Part shown: positions 21,432 through 32,060 of the stretch, piece after piece
Numbering within the stretch: the stretch's first letter is position 1
Layout of the letters: each line of letters begins with the position of its first letter
Source: Reticulitermes speratus
Lineage: Eukaryota; Arthropoda; Insecta; Blattodea; Rhinotermitidae
Assembly (NCBI GenBank): GCA_021186555.1
Contig: JAJKFL010000014.1
Span: 40,697,200 to 40,761,199 of the forward strand
Reading direction: 5' to 3'
DNA length: 64,000 nucleotides
The notes under the pieces: model-generated
What the model saw: the letters and a program-made list of their open reading frames with translations, nothing else
What the model was told of the DNA's origin: nothing
The model's database searches: none
Made by a program: the position numbers and the translations under genes

Positions 21432-23275
21432 TCTACGTTCTGCCCACACAGTGTATTTATGCGTTTTGTGTGGATCTCAGAACAAACAGCGATTATTTCA
21501 CTGTACAACATTAACTGACTGGTTTGTATAACTGAGACGGAGTGTGTTTACTGCGCGGTACGGACTGTATTTATGTGTTTTGTGTGGATCTCAGAACAAA
21601 CAGCGATTATTTCACTGTACAGCATTAACTGACTGGTTTGTATAACTGAGACGGAGTGTGTTTACTGCGCGGTACGGACTGTATTTATGTGTTTTGTGTG
21701 GATCTCAGAACAAACAGCGATTATTTCACTGTACAGCATTAACTGACTGGTTTGTATAACTGAGACGGAGTGTGTTTACTGCGCGGTACGAACTGTATTT
21801 ATGTGTTTTGTGTGGATCTCAGAACAAACAGCGATTATTTCACTGTACAGCATTAACTGATTGGTTTGTATAACTGAGACGGAGTGTGTTTACTGCGCGG
21901 TACGGACTGTATTTATTTGTTTTGTGTGGATCTCAGAACAAACAGAGATTATTTCACTGTACAACATTAACTGATTGGTTTGTATAACTGAGACGGAGTG
22001 TGTTTACTGCGCGGTACGGACTGTATTTATTTGTTTTGTGTGGATCTCAGAACAAACAGCGATTATTTCACTGTACAACATTAACTGATTGGTTTGTATA
22101 ACTGAGACGGAGTGTGTTTACTGCGCGGTACGGACTGTATTTATGTGTTTTGTGTGGATCTCAGAACAAACAGCGATTATTTCACTGTACAACATTAACT
22201 GATTGGTTTGTATAACTGAGACGGAGTGTGTTTACTGCGCGGTACGGACTGTATTTATGTGTTTTGTGTGGATCTCAGAACAAACAGCGATTATTTCACT
22301 GTACAACATTAACTGACTGGTTTGTATAACTGAGACGGAGTGTGTTTACTGCGCGGTACGGACTGTATTTATTTGTTTTGTGTGGATCTCAGAACAAACA
22401 GCGATTATTTCACTGTACAACATTAACTGATTGGTTTGTATAACTGAGACGGAGTGTGTTTACTGCGCGGTACGGACTGTATTTATTTGTTTTGTGTGGA
22501 TCTCAGAACAAACAGCGATTATTTCACTGTACAACATTAACTGATTGGTTTGTATAACTGAGACGGAGTGTGTTTACTGCGCGGTACGGACTGTATTTAT
22601 GTGTTTTGTGTGGATCTCAGAACAAACAGCGATTATTTCACTGTACAACATTAACTGATTGGTTTGTATAACTGAGACGGAGTGTGTTTACTGCGCGGTA
22701 CGGACTGTATTTATGTGTTTTGTGTGGATCTCAGAACAAACAGCGATTATTTCACTGTACAACATTAACTGATTGGTTTGTATAACTGAGACGGAGTGTG
22801 TTTACTGCGCGGTACGGACTGTATTTATGTGTTTTGTGTGGATCTCAGAACAAACAGCGATTATTTCACTGTACAACATTAACTGATTGGTTTGTATAAC
22901 TGAGACGGAGTGTGTTTACTGCGCGGTACGGACTGTATTTATGTGTTTTGTGTGGATCTCAGAACAAACAGCGATTATTTCACTGTACAACATTAACTGA
23001 TTGGTTTGTATAACTGAGACGGAGTGTGTTTACTGCGCGGTACGGACTGTATTTATGTGTTTTGTGTGGATCTCAGAACAAACAGCGATTATTTCACTGT
23101 ACAACATTAACTGATTGGTTTGTATAACTGAGACGGAGTGTGTTTACTGCGCGGTACGGACTGTATTTATTTGTTTTGTGTGGATCTCAGAACAAACAGC
23201 GATTATTTCACTGTACAACATTAACTGATTGGTTTGTATAACTGAGACGGAGTGTGTTTACTGCGCGGTACGAAG
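21432..23275 (+). repeat. 114-bp satellite array, about 16 copies
   Basis: Unit runs from TATTTATGTGTTTTGTGTGG to TTTACTGCGCGGTACGGACT; 114 bp spacing is constant. Variants include ACTGACTGG/ACTGATTGG and TATGTG/TATTTG. Begins with AATTCTACGTTCTGCCCACA. The same satellite in reverse orientation occupies 29359-31345. Confidence 0.97.
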
Positions 23276-24024
23276 TGAAGCTTTATATTGTTATAGAGTT
23301 TAAATTAGTGCATCAGACGGTTGATGTGCTAATGACAGTTTGTTAATCTAGATGTGATTTCTTCATTAGCAGAAGGCCACCCTTCTGTCAATATTCCCTA
23401 CAGAGATATAATGCAGCCTTTATTATAAAAATGTCAATGTTCCTGGTATGCCCTGCTGACAGGCAAATCAGCGCTAAAAACAAAAAGAGAAGATTATAAA
23501 TGTGTACATAGTTTATACTTAACAGGCGCTTTCGGCAGAGGAATTGTTAATGACATATTAACATGCAAGCTCGTCATATCATACAAACATGATGTTTCTA
23601 ACATTAAATGTTACTGCAAATTGTGCTTAATAGCGAGTTGAGATAATCCTGGGAAGAGGACTGTCAGTTGTAGTGATAGCGTTCAGGTATCTGTGGTACT
23701 TGGAAGTTTCAGAAACACTTCTGCAGAACACCGTGGTGTCCATATATACCACCTGATTTAAGCTTGATCCACGCTTGGATAAGCCGACGGTCAGCTCGAG
23801 GTAAGCTCGCGGTCAAGGATTGTGTAGTGTTGACACTGAACCCTCTTGAGGCACTTGAGCGGTGTTTATTTTGCTTTAAATATTTTGAAATATTTAATCA
23901 ATGAATACTTGCGGATACTCGCAATGTTTTGGGCCAGATATTCTTTCTAAGAATATCCTGCTCACTTGAGCACCCTGTGACATGGTCGTCACCGTTTATA
24001 TGAACAGATGCACCTTACCACATG
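23276..24024. other. No gene seen
   Basis: No recognised element between the satellite and SINE-B copy 2. Confidence 0.4.
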
Positions 24025-24330
24025 GGCACGCGGTGGCGCAGTTGGTTGAGGCACTGCGCTACAAGCCGGAAGGTCGCGGGTTCGATTCCCGATGGTTTCA
24101 CTGGAATTTTTCATTGACGTAATACTTACGGTCGCACTATGCCCCTGGAGTCGACTCAATCTCTAACAGAAATGAGTACCAGGAATATTTCCTGGGAGGT
24201 AAAGGCGGCCGGTGTGTAGGGCTGACAACCTTACACCTTAATGTGCCGATTTTCTAGAAATCTGGAGCCTCAACCTCCTGGAACCCTAAGGGTCTGTCCA
24301 GGCCTGTAATGGGATTGCTTTACCCTTAGG
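24025..24330 (+). mobile_element. SINE-B copy 2
   Basis: Head GGCACGCGGTGGCGCAGTTG, B box GGGTTCGATTCCC, body AACAGAAATGAGTACCAGGA, tail GCTTTACCC. Converges with SINE-B copy 3. Confidence 0.85.
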
Positions 24331-24395
24331 ACACAAGGTGGACTAGGTTAAACCGTTTAAAGACCCGAGCTCTAAGGCTCGGAATTAGAATTTAT

Positions 24396-24575
24396 CTTTA
24401 TGAGTTGTCAGCCCTAAACACTGGCCGCGTTTACCCCCAAGAGATATCTCTGGCACTGATTCTGCTGTCGGAAAGATTAAGTCAATGAAAAATTCCAATG
24501 GCCGCATCGGGAATCGAACCCGCGACCATCCAGCTTGTAGCGCAGTGCCTCAACCAACTGCGCCACCGCGTGCGT
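24396..24575 (-). mobile_element. SINE-B copy 3, 3'-truncated
   Basis: Minus strand head GCACGCGGTGGCGCAGTTGG, B box GGGTTCGATTCCC. Ends at GGGCTGACAAC. Lies tail-to-tail with copy 2, so the pair forms an inverted repeat with about a 65-bp gap. Confidence 0.8.
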
Positions 24576-25145
24576 GTCCAATCAGTTTGCAATTTTACGG
24601 GCCTAATCATAGTAATTACATTTTTATAATGTGGTTATTTCTTCATCATGCAGTATTAACAACTATAAAATTGTGTCTGGTGTCAGTCAGTTCGTCTTGC
24701 AATTCTTGCGTAGGCAGTAAAATTACAGGTCATGACACACAGCATAATGAAGCAATCGTATGATGTGGTGACAGCCAATAGGGTAGAACCAGGGTGAGAG
24801 AGGGCTTTTGTTTGTGATCATATGAAGAACCTTTGTGTGAGGTTTCAGGTCTTCTGGGATATGAAGCCATGACACTGGGAATATTTTCCCCCTGCGTTCC
24901 GACGGAAAATATTACCTTCATCATCTCGGACCTCTCGACCCTGGTAGCTGAAGGTACTAGCATGTTTCGAAACGTCGAGAACCAGTCACATAACAAGACA
25001 GCGTCAAAACTCAGAAGTCCTGAATCCTCAGAAACGACGCTGTGAAAGCTAGACGCCTTCAAAGACATTTATTTTCCTTTAAAGTAGTAAAGAAGCAAAA
25101 CTTGTGGATCGTTTGCAACTAGTACATCACTGAAGAGGCAATGTA
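24576..25145. other. No gene seen
   Basis: Open frames on both strands at 24730-25068 lack known motifs. Confidence 0.4.
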
Positions 25146-25633
25146 AGGTGCCACCACCATAATTAACATAGGGCACAAGCAAATGTAAAAGGTGCCACCA
25201 CCAATGTACATAGAGGCACAGAGGCAAATGTAAAGGTGCCACCACCATAATGTAACATAGGAGGCACAGAGGCAATGTAAAGGTGCCACCACCATAATGT
25301 AACATAGGAGGCACAGAGGCAAATGTAAAGGTGCCACCACCATAATTACATAGAGCACAGAGCAAATGTAAAGGTGCCACACCATATGTAACATAGGAGG
25401 CACAGAGGCAAATGTAAGGTGCCACCATATGTAACATAGGAGGCACAGGGCAAATGTAAGGTTGCCACCACCATATGTAACATAGAGGCACAGAGGCAAT
25501 GTAAAGGTGCCACCACCATAATGTAACATAGGAGCACAGAGGCAAATGTAAAGGTGCCACACCATAATGTAATTGGAGCACAGAGGCAAATGTAAAGGTG
25601 CACCACCTAATGTAACATAGGAGGCACAGAGGC
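25146..25633. repeat. 48-bp tandem array with many indels, about 10-11 copies
   Basis: Consensus GGTGCCACCACCATAATGTA then ACATAGGAGGCACAGAGGCA and AATGTAAA. Nearly every unit has 1-3-base deletions at different places, unlike the clean arrays elsewhere. Possible assembly-consensus error. Confidence 0.9.
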
Positions 25634-25755
25634 AGTAGAGGTGTAGCTCTATTATTTAAGTCGGCGCTAGTGTGAATTGGTGTTTGTTATTTATTTATTA
25701 TCCATTTGTGTGGCTTATTTACGACTCGTAAGCGATCGATTTTATAATAAATTCA

Positions 25756-26145
25756 TTCATTCTGTAGTCTGTCTTACGACAGGTCCGTAGCCTCTTCATT
25801 CTGTAGTCTGTCTTACGACAGGTCCGTAGCCTCTTCATTCTGTAGTCTGTCTTACGACAGGTCCGTAGCCTCTTCATTCTGTAGTCTGTCTTACGACAGG
25901 TCCGTAGCCTCTTCATTCTGTAGTCTGTCTTACGACAGGTCCGTAGCCTCTTCATTCTGTAGTCTGTCTTACGACAGGTCCGTAGCCTCTTCATTCTGTA
26001 GTCTGTCTTACGACAGGTCCGCAGCCTCTTCATTCTGTAGTCTGTCTTACGACAGGTCCGCAGCCTCTTCATTCTGTAGTCTGTCTTACGACAGGTCCGT
26101 AGCCTCTTCATTCTGCAGTCTGTCTTACGACAGGTCCGTAGCCTC
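25756..26145 (-). repeat. LINE 3' tail: exactly ten 39-bp units
   Basis: 390 bp of TTCATTCTGTAGTCTGTCTT plus ACGACAGGTCCGTAGCCTC. In minus sense these are ten repeats of the last 13 codons (about RLRTCRKTD in one frame) of the GYGPVVRQTAE LINE. The outermost unit joins LINE sequence at 26146. Confidence 0.95.
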
Positions 26146-26295
26146 TTCCAAAGTGAGTTCTCCACATGGTGCGATCTAGTGCTTCCTCTTTCAATTTCCA
26201 GTACCCTCTCGTTTCCGTAAGGTTATCCAGTAGCTGCTTACGTCTTCTTCCTCGTCTTCCCGACATTTCTATCCTTCCTTCTAACTTCCCTTCAA
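26146..26295 (-). pseudogene. LINE C-terminal fragment joined to the ten-unit tail
   Basis: Minus strand encodes the RKQLLDNL and KLKEEALDRT region. 5'-truncated after about 150 bp. Confidence 0.75.
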
Positions 26296-26642
26296 AAATA
26301 ATAATGTCAAATGGTAGGATTATTGATGCACAGTAAATTGAAAATAATATGAAACAAAGCGATCATATCCTAATAGGGTAGATTCTCGATGTTCGTGAAA
26401 CTCGAATTTAGGAGTTTGAAGTTTCGTGAGGACTTATTTTATTATCATTTTCCCCCCTTCCTTGAAGGTTTAGGACAAATCGAAATGAAACCACGTTGAT
26501 GACGACTCAGCTTCCCCCATTCGACTGCTATTGCGTAGACCATTCTGAGCTCTGTCATGGTCTTTGTTTCATTAAGTGAGGTTGATTGTTTTGGTGACTT
26601 ATGGAACAGGACCCTCCGTCAGTAGTTTAGTGTATGAGCCCT

Positions 26643-26900
26643 CTTTTTTTCCAATGGCTCAACAGCCCCTCGGGGGCCTAGGCCTCCTCATTATCGACGC
26701 TTCACGATCACACTCAGACACACCACACTCGGTAGGACTCCTCTGGACGAGTGATCAGCCCGTCGCAGAGACCTCTACCTGACAACACACAACACTCACA
26801 AGAGACAGATATCCATGCCCCGGCGGGATTCGAACCCACAATCCCAGTAAGCGAGTGGCCGTAGACCGACGCCTTAGACCGCGCGGCCACTGCGATCGGC
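26643..26900 (-). mobile_element. SINE-A copy 3
   Basis: Full SINE-A with head GGCCGCGCGGTCTAAGGCG on the minus strand and T-rich left end. Perfect 10-bp duplication TATGAGCCCT at 26633-26642 and 26901-26910. Confidence 0.9.
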
Positions 26901-27157
26901 TATGAGCCCTTTAGGCTCCTAAAAGAAATTTGTATTTTGTTGTGCAGCTTCAATAGTAAGACCAACAAATGCATTGTACACAGAGAAAATTCCTGATACT
27001 TTATGTTATATCAAAACTGCTACATGTTTCGGCTCTCAAAGGACCTTTTCAAGAAGCAGTGTCACTTGTAGACAGAAGCGTATATAAATACGTACGTGAC
27101 AAAAAATATTCACTGCATTTTCTTATGAGTTACTTAAAAGCGTAAATGAATTTCTAT

Positions 27158-27420
27158 CCCTTTTTTTTATGGCTCGACAGCCCTTGGGGGCCTGGGCCTC
27201 CTCGTTACCGACGCTTTACGATCACACACATTTTAGATACACCACAGTCGGTAGGACTCCTCTGGACGAGTGATCAGCCCGTCACACAGACCTCTACCTG
27301 ACAACACACAACACTCACAACAGACAAACATCCATGCCCCCGGTAGGATTCGAACCCACAATCCCAGTAAACGAGCGGCCGTAGACCCACGCCTTAGACC
27401 GCACGGCCACTGCGATCGGC
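27158..27420 (-). mobile_element. SINE-A copy 4
   Basis: Full SINE-A. Duplication AATTTCTAT at 27149-27157 and 27421-27429; an extra partial repeat of the flank (TATACTTAGTCCCCATATTT region) follows. Confidence 0.9.
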
Positions 27421-27865
27421 AATTTCTATACTTAGTCCCCATATTTCTATACTTAGTCCCCATATTTCTTCACGGATCTGTATACAATTTGGTACGTAAA
27501 TTTTCTAGGCATTGTCGTTGAGCAGTTGTGAATGTCGTAAAACTCGATGCTGTGGAAGTTATATTTTTTTCGTGAGGTGTAAATGAAATTTTATCCGTAT
27601 TATCCATCCGACTTGGGTAAAATTCGGTAAAGGAAATGTCCACAAAAAGTTTATTGAGTAATTACGAATTTCATTAAAATCGGCGCAGGGAAAGCCATTC
27701 TTTACGTGGGGGGCGTATAAGAATTTTGACCAAATTTCCACATTGTATATCCGATTTGTGTGAAATTCGGTGTAAGTAATCTTCACATAGTGAACTAGAT
27801 AATTAATTAATTGTGAGTTTAGCTAAAATCGGCTTAGTGAAGTGCCGTACTCTTCTTCTGTGAGT

Positions 27866-28263
27866 CTTCTTCTTCTTCTTCTTCCATGGCGTTACAGCCC
27901 GAGGTGGGCCAAAGCCTCCTTCTTTTGGGATTTCATCCCGAAGGTTTCCTGGTCGGTAAGTGTGCATTCTGTAGTGAGTGACCGGCTCACTGACCGCACA
28001 AGGTTTTGCTCGATCCTGATAAGACTGCCAGAGCCATCTGGCAGGCAGTCAGGAGACTTGGGTGAGAAATGGCCGCTTGAATTTTGCTTACAAACACTAC
28101 TAGTTCTATTCATGCCCGTAAGGTTCTTTTCCATGCCGTAAATCTACGACATGGGACTGACGGCTTTACTTCCCCTTAAAAATCCATCGACCTCGGTCGG
28201 GATCGAACCCGCGAACCTTGGGTCCAGTGGCGAGCACGCTAACAACTAGTCCACCGAGGGCGA
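27866..28263 (-). mobile_element. SINE-D copy 2
   Basis: Head CCTCGGTGGACTAGTTG with B box GGGTTCGATCCCG on the minus strand, and a (GAA)n tail. Perfect 14-bp duplication CTTCTTCTGTGAGT at 27852-27865 and 28264-28277. Confidence 0.92.
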
Positions 28264-28553
28264 CTTCTTCTGTGAGTAAGGAAATTAAATTTACTCGTGT
28301 ACCGTGAAATACATCATAAGAGTAAAGAACGCCTTGACAAATGTCCGTGTACTACGTCGCGTAATACACCATTTGCAATATTGTTACTTTTTGTCTGTAG
28401 TTATTTTGTATTTGTATTACAGCCATTTCGTAATTTCTTGGAAGCAAACAAACCTTTCACTATAAAAATGGATTGCTTACACCTAAGTTCTTGATTCCGA
28501 ATTTCGTGAGGATTTTTCGGTCCTGATTATTCACGAACATCGATACGCTACTG

Positions 28554-29358
28554 TAAGTTTTCGCGCTCTGGTCTTTTCCTGAAGTGAATAAGAAAAAACC
28601 ACACAAATCCCTGTCAAAACACTTTGCCTCATGCCGAGAACTAAAGCATCGATGTGCTTGCTATAAATCTGTTCAGAATGTAGGCCTATTTGCTGTTCAG
28701 CACAGTGAAAGCTCACCTCACTGTTCAGATTGTCTCCTGAGCTGTCTTGAGCCGCTCTGTTTGAGCAGACTAATTTCCTGATCTCCTGCCAAGTGGACTC
28801 TCCAAAGTGCAGTTCCTGTCTCTGCAGATTTCAGTATCCTAACCATTAGGGGCGTTGCTCGCTCTCTGTTCTGATTATCCCCAAGATCTGAGCCTCGTCA
28901 TGCGCACTGTAATTAATTTTCAACGGCCTGAAGCAAAGAATTAATTACGTTAAGGTGAGGAGGTTGGGGCAGGAGAGAAGTAGCAAGCAATAACATGTTA
29001 AAAATAGCACATAGATGTTCCGCTTCCTGTAGCTTGTTTGATGGCAGTGACTTTGTACTGTTCCAATTAGTTAAAGGGCGTCTGATGAGGCTGGAGCTTA
29101 TTTAAATGACAGATAATACAGTTATACGGACTGAACGTAATTACGTTTTGCGGTTTTGATTTATTTGTCTATAATTCGTAGTATTATTTACTTATTTAGC
29201 CGTATATCTACTCTTTCAATTCAGGAGCTTCACATTTAGTATTCCTTGTCAAATATTTTTAGGATGATCAAATCAGGGATGATAAAATGGGTGGGGTTTT
29301 TAACGCGCATGGGAAAAGAGAAATTAGCTTTTTGAAAATTGGCTTTAATTAAGTTTAA
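28554..29358. other. No gene seen
   Basis: No recognised repeat or coding motif. Confidence 0.4.
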
Positions 29359-31345
29359 AGATTCAGTCCGTACCGCGCAGTAAACACACTCTCTCTTGTT
29401 TATAAAAACCAGTCAGTTAATGTTGTACAGTGAAATAATCCTGTTTGTTCTGAGATCCACACAAAACACATAAATACAGTCCGTACCGCACAGTAAACAC
29501 ACTCCGTCTCAGTTATACAAACCAGTCAGTTAATGCTGTACAGTGAAATAATCTCTGTTTGTTCTGAGATCCACACAAAACACATAAATACATTCCGTAC
29601 CGCGCAGTAAACACACTCCGTCTCAGTTATACAAACCAGTCAGTTAATGCTGTACAGTGAAATAATCTCTGTTTGTTCTGAGATCCACACAAAACACATA
29701 AACAGTCCTACGCGCAGTAAACCACTCGTCTCAGTTATACAAACAGTCTAATGTTACAGTGAAATAATCCGTTTCTGAATCACACAAAACGATATACAGT
29801 CTACCCGCAGTAAACACACTCCGTCTCAGTTATAAAACATCGTTAATGCTGTACAGTGAAATAATCGCTGTTTGTTCTGAGATCCACACAAAACACTAAA
29901 TACAGTCCGTACTGCGCAGTAAACACACTCCGTCTCAGTTATACAAACCAGTCAGTTAATGCTGTACAGTGAAATAATCGCTGTTTGTTCTGAGATCCAC
30001 ACAAAACACATAAATACAGTCCGTACCGCGCAGTAAACACACTCCGTCTCAGTTATACAAACCAGTCAGTTAATGCTGTACAGTGAAATAATCGCTGTTT
30101 GTTCTGAGATCCACACAAAACACTAAATACAGTCCGTACCGCGCAGTAAACACACTCCGTCTCAGTTATACAAACCAGTCAGTTAATGCTGTACAGTGAA
30201 ATAATCCTGTTTGTTCTGAGATCCACACAAAACACATAAATACAGTCCGTACCGCGCAGTAAACACACTCCGTCTCAGTTATACAAACCAGTCAGTTAAT
30301 GCTGTACAGTGAAATAATGATGTTTGTTCTGAGATCCACACAAAACACATAAATACAGTCCGTACCGCGCAGTAAACACACTCCGTCTCAGTTATACAAA
30401 CCAGTCAGTTAATGCTGTACAGTGAAATAATCTCTGTTTGTTCTGAGATCCACACAAAACACATAAATACAGTCCGTACCGCGCAGTAAACACACTCCGT
30501 CTCAGTTATACAAACCATCAGTTAATGCTGTACAGTGAAATAATCTCTGTTTGTTCTGAGATCCACACAAAACACATAAATACAGTCCGTACCGCGCAGT
30601 AAACACACTCCGTCTCAGTTATACAAACCAGTCAGTTAATGCTGTACAGTGAAATAATCTCTGTTTGTTCTGAGATCCACACAAAACACATAAATACAGT
30701 CCGTACCGCGCAGTAAACACACTCCGTCTCAGTTATACAAACCATCAGTTAATGCTGTACAGTGAAATAATCCTGTTTGTTCTGAGATCCACACAAAACA
30801 CATAAATACAGTCCGTACCGCGCAGTAAACACACTCCGTCTCAGTTATACAAACCAGTCAGTTAATGCTGTACAGTGAAATAATCTCTGTTTGTTCTGAG
30901 ATCCACACAAAACACATAAATACAGTCCGTACCGCGCTAGTAAACCACTCTGTCTCAGTTATACAAACGTACTCATGTTACAATGCTGTACAGTGAAATA
31001 AATCGTCTGTTTGTTCTGAGATCCACACAAAACACATAAATACAGTCCGTACCGCGCAGTAAACACACTCCGTCTCAGTTATACAAACCAGTCAGTTAAT
31101 GCTGTACAGTGAAATAATCGCTGTTTGTTCTGAGATCCACACAAAACACATAAATACACTGTGTGGGCAGAACGTAGAATTGTGAAAGTTAAACGTATTG
31201 ATATGTAATATTCAGTCCGTACCGCGCAGTAAACACACTCCGTCTCAGTTATACAAACCAGTCAGTTAATGCTGTACAGTGAAATAATCGCTGTTTGTTC
31301 TGAGATTTATACAGAACACATAAATACACTGTGTGGGCAGAAGGC
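29359..31345 (-). repeat. 114-bp satellite array, inverted, about 17 copies
   Basis: Reverse complement of the 21.4-23.3 kb unit (AGTCCGTACCGCGCAGTAAA...). Two stretches, 29700-29850 and 30930-31005, are full of scattered small deletions. Ends with CACTGTGTGGGCAGAACGTA, the same flank as the other array. Confidence 0.95.
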
Positions 31346-31347
31346 AG

Positions 31348-31770
31348 AATTTTAGGCGTGTTCGAAAAATTGCGAAAGCGACTATTGGCTTCGTCACATC
31401 TGTCTGTCTATCTGTCTGTCTCTCTGTATGTCTGTCTGTCTGTCTCCGTCCGCATGAAACAACTCGGCCCTCACTGGACGGTTTCATAAAATATATTTGA
31501 ATATTTTTCGAAAATCTGTCGATAAAATTCAAGTTTCATTAAAATCTGACGAGAATAACGGGTACTTTACATGAAGACCTATGTACATTTATGATAATAT
31601 CTCGCTGAATTCTTCTCAGAATGAAAAATTGTAGAGAAAATGAAAACACACATTTTATCTTAAATAACTTTTGTCCGAAAATCGTGCCGTTAATTAGATA
31701 ATGTGGAAAAACATGGTACAGCCAGACAGACCACATAAGACGATATAATACAGCGCATGCGCTTTGCATG
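31348..31770 (+). repeat. Dispersed repeat family G, copy 1 (next to satellite)
   Basis: GTGTTCGAAAAATTGCGAAA, a (GTCT)n-like run, CACTGGACG, GAAGACCTATGTACAT, ATCTCGCTGAATT, AAAATCGTGCCGTT and GATAATGTGGAAAAA recur in order at 40239-40608. Apparently part of the same transposable unit that carries the satellite monomer. Confidence 0.7.
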
Positions 31771-32060
31771 CTGGATAACTAAGGCTACACACACACACTC
31801 ACAATATGTAATACTTATTGCTTTTCCACGGCAACAATGGTTACGAGAACGTGCCTCAATGTTACGTTATATGTACATTGCCTGTCGTATTGATATGTTA
31901 AACCTGGTGCTACATGAATTTTAAAGAAATAGAACGGGAGGTTGTGGATTTGATTCACTTTGCTCAGAATATTGACTAGAGGCAGCTTCCTGTGACCACG
32001 GTGCGGTATTGAGTATTCAGGTGCGCTTATACGCGTGGGATTGCTTTACGAGCTGAGAGA

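Larger units (their letters stand above)
26377..28553. mobile_element. pogo-like element hosting three SINEs
   Basis: Ends TCTCGATGTTCGTGAA (left) and TTCACGAACATCGATACGCTACTG (right, then TA) are inverted, with subterminal TTTCGTGAGGA-type words at both sides. Without the SINEs the interior is about 1.2 kb of non-coding sequence that includes a diverged roughly 120-bp duplication at 27600-27840 (ATCCGACTTGGGTAAAATTC against ATCCGATTTGTGTGAAATTC). Left terminus decayed. Confidence 0.45.

Noticed and set aside
27010-27060. Hammerhead motif near AAACTGCTACATGTTTCGGC
   Set aside because: GCCGAAACATGTAGCAG is suggestive, but the CUGANGA box reads TTGAAAA; not supported.
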